NCBI GenBank assembly: GCA_028023455.1
Contig: JAQFVV010012490.1
Span: 3,648,195 to 3,712,194, forward strand
Source of the DNA: Epiperipatus broadwayi
Lineage: Eukaryota > Onychophora > Udeonychophora > Euonychophora > Peripatidae
DNA: 64,000 nucleotides
Direction of reading: 5' to 3'
Shown here: piece after piece, positions 51,330-63,300 of the stretch
How the letters are laid out: each line of letters starts with the position of its first letter
How positions within the stretch are numbered: position 1 is the first letter of the stretch
Position numbers and translations under genes: made by a program
Notes under the pieces: model-generated
Told to the model about the DNA's origin: nothing
Seen by the model: the letters and a program-made list of their open reading frames with translations, nothing else
Database searches by the model: none

Positions 51330-52640
51330 TTTTTAACTGAAATCCAAGTATTAATGATAATTTTAAAACAAAACCTGTCACTTCTAATAGCAATGCCAAG
51401 CCTAACAATCTACCCAGTTTTTACCATGTCTCCCTATGTCTGAACTGTCTATCCATGAATCTCACACAACCCACATCAATAGTCTCACTCATCTTCCATC
51501 TCTAACACAGACAGATCCAGATTCTGACTGACCTACCACAAATTCCAACTTGACACTTGCAACCAATTCTAACATAGCTGTACCACCTTCTCCTTTGGGA
51601 ATCTGAACCCTATACTCATGGATCTCACACTTAAACCTCAGTAAAAGCCTTACTTAGCTTGGATCTTTACCAACAGCCAGACCTGCCTGATCAACATATC
51701 ACAAACTCCAATTCAACAACTGCAAACAATTTTAACATAGCACACACCCTCTAGAACACTCATCTTTTCAAATGCACCAGGAAACAGGCATAGCATGGTC
51801 AACAAAATCACCAGACCAATAATGAAAAGTAATCCCACAATGCCTCTCATCAATACCAACACTTCCCAACCCATATCCCCAATGAAACCAAGAAAAAACC
51901 CTGATCATCTGAAAAAAATCTAGCATTCTAAAAATAAAAAAAAACTAATTGACAATGATCTCATACTAGTGTCAGTGAACCTCACAGGCAATTCACACAC
52001 TCTCAAGGAAATCACTAGTCCCTCACCTATGTTATCCTGGCAACCCAAGCACATAAAATCAAACCTCATTTGCATGTGTAGATACAGCAATCAAGAGCAT
52101 GTAAAATGTATGTAATCTTATATAAATTAGTAAATCAACTTTTACATATATAAAACTACAACTACAGATTGTCCATGTAACCACAGCAATCCAAGCTATG
52201 TAAAACTCTTGTATTGCATGTAAAAATTTCTCCATCTCTTTCTAAATTAATAAATCAACTTCATATATAAACATACAACTATGGATTGCCCAGGTAAACA
52301 TAGATATTTAAGGTGTGTAAAACCTTTATAACTAATCCACATTATGTAAAAGTTTCTGTAATCTTATGTAAACCAATAAATCAACTTTTACATATGTAAA
52401 CATACATCTATGTATTGTTCTTATAACCATGACAATCCATGTTATGTAAAATCTTTGTAACTAATCGATAGGATGTAAAAATTCCTGAAAACCTGTGTAA
52501 ACCAATAGATCAACTTATATATGTGTAAACCTACAATTATGGATTGCCTATGTAAATGCAGCAATCCAAGCTAGGTAAAACCATTGTAACTTTCTAAGAT
52601 AAATAAAGCTTATCATTGAAACATCATCATTATCATATTA
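51330..52640 (+). pseudogene. LINE copy 1: ORF1 remnant and 3' region
   Basis: Composition changes near 51330 to C-rich, A-rich coding-like sequence. Frames such as LSIHESHTTHINSLTHLPSL and PTTNSNLTLATNSNIAVPPS appear, with a diverged tandem duplication of about 155 bp (51450-51770). This resembles the low-complexity N-terminal part of a LINE ORF1. No reverse transcriptase is present. The 3' region is a tandem array (52030-52590) and ends with AATAAAG (52602-52608), then TTGAAACATCATCATTATC, the same layout as the tails of the two following LINEs. It is therefore an internally deleted or heavily decayed relative. Confidence 0.55.
52030..52590 (+). repeat. Tandem array of about 125 bp units in LINE 3' region
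   Basis: TAAATCAACTT recurs at about 52131, 52251, 52377 and (as TAGATCAACTT) 52506, giving a period of 120-129 bp. Each unit also carries AACTATGGATTG-like, CAATCCAAG-TATGTAAAA and ATGTAAACCAAT blocks. Four full units and partial ends are visible. Confidence 0.8.
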
Positions 52641-52861
52641 ATAATTCTGCAGTGAACTCTCAACTGGTAAAAAACTAGAACCATTTCCACTTTCAAACTT
52701 TCAAAACACCTTTAAAAATAATATTGTCAAGGTATAATCTATACCTCTATAGAATTTTAATCAAAAGTAACTAGTACACTTATTTTATTTAGAAATTAAA
52801 TTCTCTTTTAATTCACAAATTTGTTGGTTAATTATTTTAATCATCTAAAATCCTAGGAAAG

Positions 52862-54530
52862 ATGTCTACTAAACAGTCACAAGATCTAGAAACTGGCAGT
52901 AAAATATTTCAAATTTTCAATTGCAAAGTTTCAAAGCCCAACAAAATCTTTAAAAAAATTATTAACAATCAGCAGCAAAATGCCAATCATAAAAATGAAT
53001 TTCTAACTATCTCCAAAGTGAGAAAAAGTCAGTAGCAGACTGCAAAGATTAAAAAGTAATAATTTTTCAACTCTCTCCAAATTATCAACAACTAGCAGCA
53101 GAATATAAATGACAAGAACTCTGATTGTTTAAATGTCTCCTAAACTGGAATAAATCAGAAGCAGAACAAAAAAAATTAAAAGTAGCAAGTTTTCAACTCA
53201 CTCCAAAATCATAGACATTATAAACAAACAGCAGCAAAATGTAAATGACAAAAAACACTAATTTTTTAACTGACTCCAAACTTGGCATTAATCAGCAGGA
53301 AAATACAAAGGATAATAACAATGATTTTCCATCTCCCTCCAAAGTCAACCAGCAGTTTAGAAGAACAAGTGCAAGTGACATTAAAAACCTGGATCTGACT
53401 CTAGAAGACCAATCCCATTTTTATCACTTGGACCCCTGAAATGCTCAATATGGCTAGTAAGAGGATTATTAACAATACTCTCAGAGGATTTTTTCTATCA
53501 TTTAGAAGATTTTTTTCTCTCAGTCCATCATCAAATAGGACACAGATATAAATATATCATTGTACCATGTCCCATGACAGCTTTTATATGAAGCAATCAA
53601 CCAGCATGGTCTGTATGATTTCATAGAAAAAATGGCTAAGCACTGAAATCCAAGGTATCTGGCAATCCAATTTCTTCAAAGATTCACAGAGATAGCAATT
53701 TTGAACCCAGGTTAAAACCATGGGCAATTTTGCCATCATAGTAGTTGATAAAAATCACCATAACTGCATCACAGGGTCCTTAAAATCACATACTTTGGTT
53801 ACTTTCAAAAAATGGTGCAGTCACATGGCAAGATCATGATATTTAAAACAATCTATAGAAGACACCCTTATACCAACAGCAACCAACAGTTTTAAGTTTA
53901 AACTCCAGCTTCACCAAAACAACAAAACTTTCAAATCCATCATGATGTCAGCAACACCATTAACAACAGCCTTCAGTTATCTTATGCAACCCCCATCAAT
54001 CTTGAAGCCACTCTTCTTCACTTCAACACTGATTCTACCAATACACATCACTTAGATACTCACAAGCCAGACAATCCAATCCCAAAGTAACCAATATGAC
54101 CACAAGAACAGTAACAAACCCAAACAATACTGTTAACTAAACCTCCACACAAATCATGGATACAATATCACCATGACTCTCATCTATAGTCATATATTCC
54201 CCTAGAAAACAAAAAAGCCAGGTAGGATCAAGAAAAAACAAAAAAATAAGAAGCCAAAAATAGTGAACATACAGGAAATATCAATCAACAGTGAACTATT
54301 CTGCTATATTCAAATGCCCATGAATCCTAACCATACTCCAGAAAACTCAGACATTTAACATCAAAATGGGATTGCCCATCCAATCATAGCATCTGGAGCA
54401 TCAGTGAGTACACCAAACCTCACCCAGTCACAAAATGGTGACAACTGAGCTCCTCATTCACTAGCAGCAACTCATACAGTGCAACCTTCAATCCCCTTCT
54501 ATGCAAATCACTGATATACCCCTTCCCCTC
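52862..54530 (+). pseudogene. LINE copy 2: decayed ORF1
   Basis: ATG at 52862 opens MSTKQSQDLETGSKIFQIFN CKVSKPNK, followed by degenerate in-frame repeats (52965-53355) and RRTSASDIKNLDLTLEDQSH FYHLDP at 53357-53436. Beyond this the sequence is A/C-rich and coding-like but full of stops. It lies where LINEs carry ORF1, an RNA-binding chaperone of the ribonucleoprotein, and directly precedes an endonuclease/RT ORF2. No CCHC zinc knuckle could be read, unlike LINE copy 3. It is inactive. Confidence 0.6.
52965..53355 (+). repeat. About 60-bp degenerate tandem repeat in ORF1
   Basis: CAGCAG or a variant recurs at about 52971, 53031, 53094, 53156, 53230, 53293 and 53348, mostly 57-63 bp apart. 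Each unit ends in a CTCCAAA block. One unit reads INQQENTKDNNNDFPSPSKV. The period is close to 21 codons, which points to a former protein repeat. Confidence 0.75.
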
Positions 54531-54538
54531 TCACATCC

Positions 54539-57500
54539 ATGAGATTTAAAATCATATCATTCAATATGAGAGGAATGACTAAATTGCCAAATTATATTAA
54601 TTAAATCAATGGATAAACATTGTTCAACTGAATATTCTGGGGCTGCTAGATAAATTTGCTCAAAAATTGATCCTGCTATGTATCTCATAGACAAAGTTTC
54701 TATGCATGTTCAAGAGATATACATCACTATCTGCTGGCACAGAACTCATTATTAATTTAACTTGTCTATTTTCAACCTTCAAGATTTTATATATCGATTC
54801 TTATTTACTGATTACCACTTTTCGATACCATAGTATTACAATCAACATCATATTTGCTTATGTTCCCTTGGGCTCAAAAATCATAACAAACATAATCAGC
54901 ATCATCAGTTCATTGCTGAGCTCTACTCCTTACCTGATCATTTTAATGGGTGACTTCAGGCTTAGATATTCAGCATCATACCCCTATGGCTGCATCAGCT
55001 AGACATTTCTCTCATGACTGAAAAAAGGGTTTATAAGGGTTTATATCATTTGTTGCAAATCACATTCTACAACCCATGTCATGCAGTTTTCATTGATCTC
55101 TGCTTTTATTCTCCCATATTACACTATCTAAATTAAACTGGAGCTCAATTCTTTCTCAATCTACAACCAACCAGCACAGACCCTCACTCTTAGCCTTGAA
55201 CATCTTCATACCACCTACCCTCAACTTGGAAAAACCATCTGACTCTTTCTCTTCTCAGATAACATTATGTTTTTGTTCTCAGAGACTATGTTATGCTACA
55301 AAAACTGGAAAACCTAAATCTATCAACCCAGTCCAACAATATATAGCATTCATAAACATATTTTCCTTCAACATTTGCCATATATGTTCAGAGAATAAGT
55401 ACAATGTTAAAACCTACTTACTACTCTCAGAAACATCTGCATCAGCTCACACAAACTTACTAACAGACATTCCAACAGTTTAAAAAATATCTAGAAACCA
55501 AGATGGATCTACATTGGACAGCATCATATCTGGAGCTAGGGATATATATGTTTCACCCTTTGTCACCTTAAAAGATAAAAGTCCCTATGATACTGCAGAT
55601 AGAAGGAGTTACCTATACAGGGCATAATATGATGACACCATCCACCAATATTTCCAGCAAAACTACAAATACATAAAGAGTTCATATTATCTTTTTACTA
55701 TTTTGACTTCCCAGAAAGACCACCCCTTTCTATTACATTTATTAAATGACTAAGATCTATATCAACTCTTTCTAACCTATATAGGTTCACTGGGAATAAA
55801 ATGTTTGGAAAAAGTCAATAAAGATCAGTTGGAGTCCCAAATGCAAGTAGTGTGTTCATTGCAGGAGAGACTTTTAAAAAAGTTGTTTACATGATTATGA
55901 GAATGACTAAGAGGGATTCAACCATCACACAAGCAGCATGCATCTTCAATGCAATCATGAATTCTGTGCAAGAGCAAAAGAAATAAATCCCTATAGCAAT
56001 ACAAGTTGATATTGAAGCAGCCTTCAATTCAGTGCATATCAAAACACTAATTAATGTGCTTATTACCACCAACCCATTCCATACACTTTTATACCTGATC
56101 ACAAACCAGCTACTGAGCTGTGAAACTCATATCACCTGAGTGGTAGGAATTGCCACTCATACCCTCACCCAATCCATCTCACAAAGATTTCTGCCTCTAA
56201 GATCACTCCTATTTATCTATATTTAACCCACTTCTTAATACAAATTCAACAAAAAGTAACAGGCATCTGCCATTTTCCACACCCAGCAGTTCATTTTAGG
56301 ATGACATATCTGTCTTCTTGCCCTCATGCAAACACTTGCTCATTCTTCATAAAAGATACTTCCACCTAACTCAAATTTAATCTGCAGAAAACTGCAGCAT
56401 AATCACTATTCACCAATAAGATCTATACCCAAACTTTTAAAGAACATTCCTATATTTCCATTCTATATGAGGGCCACATGCCCTAAGGCAGGCTATATAA
56501 AAGAAACCCAGAGACCTCACACCTCCAAATTACCACCTCTCTATTCAGAGAATACCTCTTAGTTTATTAAAAAATACAGCTATTTAGTCTTCTAGTTCTA
56601 ACAAAAATCAATTACTACCTACCTGTCAACAAATCCACAGAATCATTTACAATTATCATCCTCTCCTCATGCAGCAAGTTATTGTGGGGAAGGATGATGG
56701 TGTCCATATTATTTAAATGTCTGACCTCCCCAATCAGAATGGATTAGGACTTCACACTATACAAATTTTTCAAATGCAGAAGACAGTAAACCTTCTCCAC
56801 CATTAGCCACCTCCCAGCACTATAATGCCTTATTCCTGTTACATCCACTATCAAGCCCTCACTCCTCTCTTCTTGATACATTTCATTTCTCATTATTCCC
56901 CATTGCAATTTCATTCCATCCACCAATTAAATATACATACTGGCAAATTTACAGCAGTATATCTTAGTCTTTCCCCTGCACAACCCCCCCCCCCCCATGT
57001 TGGGGATCAGCAACTAACAACTCTTGTAAGGCTTTCAGAAGTGGTCACTGGAGCCAAAGTTCTTTGATTTCTTGTTCCAAGCCAACCTGCATGCATTGTC
57101 TTACTTATTTTTTACATAATACTGCTGGTTCTACAAAAATATAGATCCATTCTTTAGACTATGCCATGCTACAGAAAAGATAAGAAGCAACTTTCTAATA
57201 CAACCAAGCGAATCCAAGATATCATGCTCAGCACATGCATACACTAAAGCATCTCCTTGCAGGACTTGATACATTCCTACCAACTAAGGCTACTCACAGT
57301 TCATACCAATGCCTTTACCTTGTATGCATTCTGTTGTACTCAATGTATATTTACTCTGGGGAACAACACCAGACAACATCCATCTACATTTTCCATCAAG
57401 AAAATAAAACAACTGAGGAACTAGGATGCTAAAATAGCCCACCCAAATATCTATGCCACAATCTGGTCCCTCCTCAAACAATCTGCTAATCTTTTAATCC

Positions 57501-57823
57501 AACTATATAACAATATACATATAGGGTTCTGAAAAGTCACTATTTTCAGCCACAAATTGATTCCTCCTCAATTTACTTAAACTTTAACACAATCAGAAAT
57601 CAACACACATGATGAGAATTGACAAGACCACTATCCAGTTGTTCTTCACTGAAATGTTTAAGGTCCTCGAATCAGCAACTGCAACATCAAGAAAACATGT
57701 CAGTAGGCAATTTGGCAGAAGGAATTCAATGTAGAAGATAATGCTTCCCAGTTCATCAGACTACTCAATATAAATATCAACATAAGAGGAGGTTGGTTCC
57801 CCTCCATCCCATCAACCCACTAA
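54539..57823 (+). pseudogene. LINE copy 2: decayed ORF2 (APE endonuclease, RT)
   Basis: ATG at 54539 starts MRFKIISFNMRGMTKLP, matching the first APE endonuclease block (the N of WNVRG). LIILMGDFRLRYS at 54938-54970 is the GDFN block with Asn changed to Arg. QVDIEAAFNSVHIKTLINVL at about 56005-56060 is RT motif A. ISQRFLPLRSLLFIY near 56175 is a damaged motif B (PQGSPLS). A Cys-containing C-terminal block near 57300-57400 corresponds to the CxxC-HxxxxC region. Stops and frameshifts occur throughout. Family: L1/Tx1-like by order and motif style. The last readable segment, LNINININIRGGWFPSIPST by approximate reading, ends at a stop near 57823. Confidence 0.75.
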
Positions 57824-58180
57824 GACACCTTATGTAACCACTTCTATTACTCTTCACATCTTGTGTACTTATTATAACAAATAAAGTCTTATGTATTAAT
57901 TATTTGGATTAACATTTATGTTAATTTTATATCACTATGCCAAATTTAGTAAACCTATATATCCATCATACTATAACTATTGTATAATCAATAGTCATGC
58001 ATAACCAGATATAAAAACACAATATGTTCAAAACTTATTCCATGTAAAAATCACTGCAATTAGATTATTAATTTAAGCAGAATAAAGATGTAAATTTATG
58101 TGCTAATGTAATCTTGCAACTATTTGTAAACATGCTATCATGCAATCTTTATGAATCAATAAAGATTATTGTTGAAACAT
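57824..58180 (+). other. LINE copy 2: 3' untranslated region and tail signal
   Basis: AT-rich non-coding sequence follows the ORF2 end. It finishes with AATAAAG (58158-58164), a few bases, TTGAAAC and then AAT repeats. The same order is found at 52602-52640 and 63970-64000. Confidence 0.7.
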
Positions 58181-58200
58181 AATAATAATAATAATAGTGG

Positions 58201-58275
<75 letters not shown>

Positions 58276-58285
58276 CAGTAGCAAT

Positions 58286-58320
<35 letters not shown>
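58181..58320. repeat. Compound microsatellite (AAT)n-(AGT)n-(AGC)n-(AGT)n
   Basis: AAT repeats from the tail of LINE copy 2 run through GGG into about 25 AGT units, then about 9 AGC units with interruptions, then three AGT units. ORF1 of LINE copy 3 starts 8 bp later. The poly-Ser frame that reads through it is probably an artefact of the repeat and not part of the protein. Confidence 0.95.
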
Positions 58321-58322
<2 letters not shown>

Positions 58323-58327
58323 CCAAT

Positions 58328-60049
58328 ATGGCTGAAGCCTTATCTGATTTATCTAAAACAAGAAATAAATTTAAAAATACTAATTTGCCTGAGGCATCTG
58401 ATTCTATTGAATTAAATAAGAATATTAAACAAACTTATGCTAGTATTTTAAAGCAAAAATCTGAACAAGATAACAATGTAATTACAGAAGAAAATTTAAC
58501 AGAAATTTTTAATTTTGACAATGAACTACAAATGGAACAAGAAAATACAAATTTATTATCAACTAGTAATACAGATTATGTTTCTGTATGTGAAAAATTT
58601 ATACAAACAATTCCTTTAACAGTTCTTAAATCATTTCAAAAATTTAAAAGTATTAAAACGTCTACAATAGCTATAACAGATACTAATTCTTCAGTCATGA
58701 ATTTTCCTACTGATGAATTTTATTCTTATCTATCAGAAAAAAAACTTTGGTCAATGATATACAAAGTGCTAGATCATCCTAATAGCAGATATAAAACAAT
58801 AGAATATCATAATGTGGCTCAGAAACAAATATTTGAAAAACATATTCACTTTCTTAATGGAAAATTTATTTGTTACATAGACATTGATAGACCTACAAAT
58901 TTGAATGGACAAATTAAGAACTGTCATGTAGACTTTAAAGCTGATGATCTACAAGATTTACTAAAAAATGTTGGAACTGTGGCCAACTTTAAATATGTAT
59001 GGGAAAAAAGAGCCACACAGCCAGTTCTAACCAATACTGCTCATTTCACTATGCCATTGAAGAAAAATATGCAACCAACAGATATACCAACATTACATGC
59101 AACAGATTCTTCACCTTTGATAGTTACTTTCAGAGGCATTTCACCTCAGTGTTTTTTTTGTAAAGCCAGAGATCATCTTGTCAAAGAATGCCCTAACCAT
59201 TTTTGTAAAAAGTGTGGTATTAAAAAAACAAAAACGCATCAGTGCAGTAGAGATCCAATAGCTAATAATGAAATCAGACTCATGCAAAGTAACCCTGAAA
59301 AAACAAAAGTAGATGAAACTATTCCCAATATGCAAAGTAACCCTGAAAAAACAAAAGTAGATGAACCTATTCCCAATAATGAAGACAACAACACAGATAT
59401 CCAAAATCTCAGCCTTGATGTACTTATTCCCAATAATGAAGACAAAACCGCAGATATGCAAAATCTCAGCCTTGATGAATTTATTTCCAATAATGAAGAC
59501 AGCAACACAAATAAGCAAAATCTCAGCTTTGATGATCCTAGTCAAAATTCCATGAATAGTATACCAAATAAATCTTATACCTCACAGGAGGAAACAGAAA
59601 CAGAGTACATGAGTGATACCTTACCATTTCCTTGTTCTGATGAAGAGTTCCAAGTAATTAAAGTAAAGACTAAGAAACGAATGCACAAGAGGAAAAAATC
59701 TGCATTGCATCAAGAGCCTATACAAACTAATGAACCTGACAAACATAGTGAAAGAAAATCAAAGAAAAATGATACAAAGTCTACCACACCAGCATTAAAA
59801 AAAACAAAACTCACAAATAAAACAGGTGAAACAGATTATCCGGCTAATGAATCAACACTTCATTGGACCAGACAAAAACAAAGTACAAATCAATTGACAC
59901 AGGAGCAGCTTCTTCTGATGGCAGGAGTGGATGTACACAGAAGATCTACTAAATCTAAGGATATCATAACAAATACCATATCTCAAAATACAGAGACAGA
60001 CTTTGAAGCACCATTAAAAATAGACTATCAAGATGAGTTGCATAAATAA
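58328..60049 (+). CDS. LINE copy 3: ORF1 protein with CCHC zinc knuckle
   Basis: Predicted 573-residue nucleic-acid-binding protein of an L1/Tx1-type LINE, which would coat the element RNA in the retrotransposition particle. I place the start at the ATG of MAEALSDLSKT because the upstream open frame is only microsatellite. Residues about 140-270 (KLWSMIYKVLDH... CYIDIDRP... GTVANFKYVW) occupy the RRM-like position seen in related ORF1s. CFFCKARDHLVKEC (from residue 275) is a perfect C-x2-C-x4-H-x4-C knuckle, followed by a second Cys/His cluster, CKKCGIKKTKTHQC. Then come two 48-bp and three 57-bp in-frame repeats (MQSNPEKTKVDE; NNEDNNTDIQNLSLD). The C-terminus is Lys-rich. The frame is fully open. 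ORF2 begins 270 bp downstream. Confidence 0.85.
   Translation: MAEALSDLSKTRNKFKNTNLPEASDSIELNKNIKQTYASILKQKSEQDNNVITEENLTEIFNFDNELQMEQENTNLLSTSNTDYVSVCEKFIQTIPLTVLKSFQKFKSIKTSTIAITDTNSSVMNFPTDEFYSYLSEKKLWSMIYKVLDHPNSRYKTIEYHNVAQKQIFEKHIHFLNGKFICYIDIDRPTNLNGQIKNCHVDFKADDLQDLLKNVGTVANFKYVWEKRATQPVLTNTAHFTMPLKKNMQPTDIPTLHATDSSPLIVTFRGISPQCFFCKARDHLVKECPNHFCKKCGIKKTKTHQCSRDPIANNEIRLMQSNPEKTKVDETIPNMQSNPEKTKVDEPIPNNEDNNTDIQNLSLDVLIPNNEDKTADMQNLSLDEFISNNEDSNTNKQNLSFDDPSQNSMNSIPNKSYTSQEETETEYMSDTLPFPCSDEEFQVIKVKTKKRMHKRKKSALHQEPIQTNEPDKHSERKSKKNDTKSTTPALKKTKLTNKTGETDYPANESTLHWTRQKQSTNQLTQEQLLLMAGVDVHRRSTKSKDIITNTISQNTETDFEAPLKIDYQDELHK
59282..59548 (+). repeat. In-frame tandem repeats inside ORF1
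   Basis: Two 48-bp units (59282-59329, 59330-59377; MQSNPEKTKVDExIPN) differ at one base. Three 57-bp units follow (59378-59548; NNEDxxTxxQNLSLDxxIP) with more divergence. All keep the reading frame, so they add acidic, Asn-rich linker length without breaking the protein. Confidence 0.9.
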
Positions 60050-60319
60050 CACATATAGACTTTCAAACCAGGACATTTTTTTGGATTTAATTCCAAATGT
60101 GAAAATAATTATTATGTTTATGAACAAAAATATGCACAACAAACTCAATAGAACTTCACTTGCAAGGGTAAGTTCATTGTTTTCACAGTGGTGTATTATT
60201 ATAATTTTTCTTTTCTATTTAACACATTCCTATTATACTTTTACTAATATTAGTTGTCCCATTCATTATACAATAAACTATAAAATATCATTCTCCCACC
60301 ATTTTATATAATTGATAAT

Positions 60320-63300
60320 ATGGGTCTTTCTATTACAGCAGTCAATGTAAGGGGTATTAACTCTACCCAGCGAATATATGCAATTAGCAATTGGATAAGA
60401 CAATTCTCACCCCATATCCTTTTATTTACAGAGACAAAATGCTCAGTACATTCAGCATTTAATCCTGAACTCTACCTTAGTAAATTTGGATACAGTAAAT
60501 TTTCAACATCTGATATTGCTGCTGCTGGGATAGGGATTCTCATCCATCATTGTTCTCCTTTTCAAACTTTTAAAATTTTGTACTTAGATCAGCATATGAG
60601 TATAATTATTCTTTATCATTCTTTTTTTACAGTGAATTTAATAACATTCTATTTATATAATCAGCCAGTGTTAATTCACCAATTAATAAATAAAATAAAT
60701 TTAATATTAGCTACAAATTCTTACCCAACTATAATCATGGGTGATTTTAACATGTCTTATAAGAATTTTACATTAAAATACTTTCATTTGATTAATAAAA
60801 ATCTCATGAGTGCTGAAGGTTTTTTTCCAACTAACTCCATTTCATTCTACACTAAAAAACACTCCTCTCTAATAGACCTTGTATTCTATTCACCAGATCT
60901 ACATTTCATAATAAATCCCTCTCTATGTCCTGTAACTTTCTCTGATCATTTAGCACTTAATGTGGAACTTGCAATACACATGCAACATCAAACAATTCTT
61001 CCTCTAAATAAAACTACTCGTCTTCTTTTAAAATCCACTACACCTGAAGCTGTTCTCTCTGAGATTTATATTTATTTTAAGAAGGTAGACATACTATCTT
61101 TAAACCCAGTAGAGGCCTGGCTATCATTTATTAACATAATCTCTTCTACTATTCGACATTATACCTCCAAAAATAGTTCTCCCACTAATCTTGTTAATAA
61201 GTTAGATACAATACACTTAAAACTAAAAAATACTTCATGTGACCCTTCTTCAGTTACATCAATAATGTTTTTAAAACAAGAATACAAGCAAACCCAACTC
61301 ATACTGGCTGATTATCTCTCTATAAAAAAAGCAAAATTTTTTCTAGCTAATACCCATAACTGGTCTAAAGGATATATTCGGTGGGCTTTAGGTTATACTC
61401 CTAAAAAATTAACTCCTTCATCTATTATTTTTGATTCAAAAATGATTGCTGGGGAAGACATGACTCCGCAAATATATTACCACTTTAAATCTAGATTCCA
61501 AAAATTTCCTTTTCCAAAATTTTCTTCATTTCACTTTGGTTTTACCACAGAAGAACATAACATTACAAAGTATGAAATTGCTCTCAAGTTGAACGCTTTT
61601 CCCAACAATACACACCCAGGTACACATGCAATTCCAAAATTTTTATTATCACATCTTAGCCACTTTACTATCCCAATAGTACACAATATGATAAATTATC
61701 TATCAAAACAAATATATAACATTGACCAACTTTATCCAGTATCACTGGTCCCTTTTCTAAAAAAAAAATACACTTCCTTCTTCTCTAGATAATCTACGCC
61801 CTATTTCAATGTCTCCTCTGATCATCAAACTAATAGAGTCTCTTTTAAAAGACAAAATTCAACCCCTAATACTTCCTGGGTTGTCTAAGTTTCAGTTTGC
61901 TAGAAAAGGATGTTATACTTCTGAAGCACTTATGTTATGTAAAATATTAATAGAGGATGTAAGACAAGCTAGAAAATCAGCACCTATTGCAATTCAATTA
62001 GACATACATCCTCTGATAATCAAACTAATAGAGTCTCTTTTAAAAGACAAAATTCAACCCCTAATACTTCCTGGGTTGTCTAAGTTTCAGTTTGCTAGAA
62101 AAGGATGTTCTACTTCTGAAGCACTTATGTTATGTAAAATATTAATAGAGGATGTAAGACAAGCTAGAAAATCAGCACCTATTGCAATTCAATTAGACAT
62201 ACAGGCTGCATTCGATTTGGTGCCTGTGGACAAGCTGCTACAGGTGCTTAGTCAACATAAAATTTCAATACCTATAATGTATGTTCTAGCAAACCTGCTC
62301 ATCAATAGAAAAATACACATTACTCTTAATGGCAAAATGTCCCCTGACTTCACTCCACACAACTCAATACCACAAGGCTCTCCCCTTAGTTCACTGTTTT
62401 TTATCACATATATTAACCCCCTCCTACTAGAAATAGAATCTAAATTGCCAGGAATATATGTACCCCTCATAAACCAATCCATCAATCATATTTCATATAT
62501 GGATGATATAGTCATTTTTTTGCCATCCAAAAAACATTTGCCTTTAATGTATACCATTTTAGAAAATTACTCTGCAGCTTATAGTTTAAAATTTAACAAA
62601 GAAAAAACATTCTATTTGGAGTATACTTTCTGGTAATCAAATTCATTCAGTTTGCAGTTCCCCTCCCCACAAATTTCTTGGTCTCCCAATTCATCTGTCT
62701 ATGAATGCAATGAGAAAGATAATACAAGAACAATTAATATCTGCAATTGAAAAGGTGACAACCTCACTTTCAAAAGCATATCTTTCATTGCATAGTAAAA
62801 TATCACTCATTAACATATTAATTTTCCCAAAAATAAATTACTATGCACCTATCATTAAATTTACTAACTCATTTAAGAAAAAAATTAACTCTTTTTGCAC
62901 CAAACTCATATGGAATAAAAAGGCAGTGGTAATAAGCATCAAAAGTCTGCAAAAACATTCAAGACAAAATGGCCTGTCATTACACTGCATTTCAACATTC
63001 TATTACCAAAAAACTCACAATGCATTAATGAAACTTTATATGACATATGAAAATTTCCAAGTGTTTCTTCCAATATCACCTACAGACACTCCACCTCCTA
63101 TTAAAAATAAATTCATTAACAATCTAATAAAAACAATATTCAAACATAAAGTACCTGCTACAAACCTTTTCTCAACTAAAATTAAGTATTGGGAAGCACA
63201 TTACATAACAACTAATTCCAGTCCCTTTGAAAATCCCATTAGCTTAATTAATATCACAAATAAAGCTATAATCCAAAAATTTAAATTCTGGTACTTAGAT

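Noticed and set aside
58169-58327. Poly-Ser N-terminal extension of the LINE ORF1
   Set aside because: It coincides with the microsatellite upstream of the element. MAEALSDLSKT at 58328 is the first start in unique sequence, though an in-frame extension cannot be excluded.
58197-58415. Poly-Val/Ala open frame overlapping ORF1
   Set aside because: Frame-shifted reading of the same microsatellite and ORF1.
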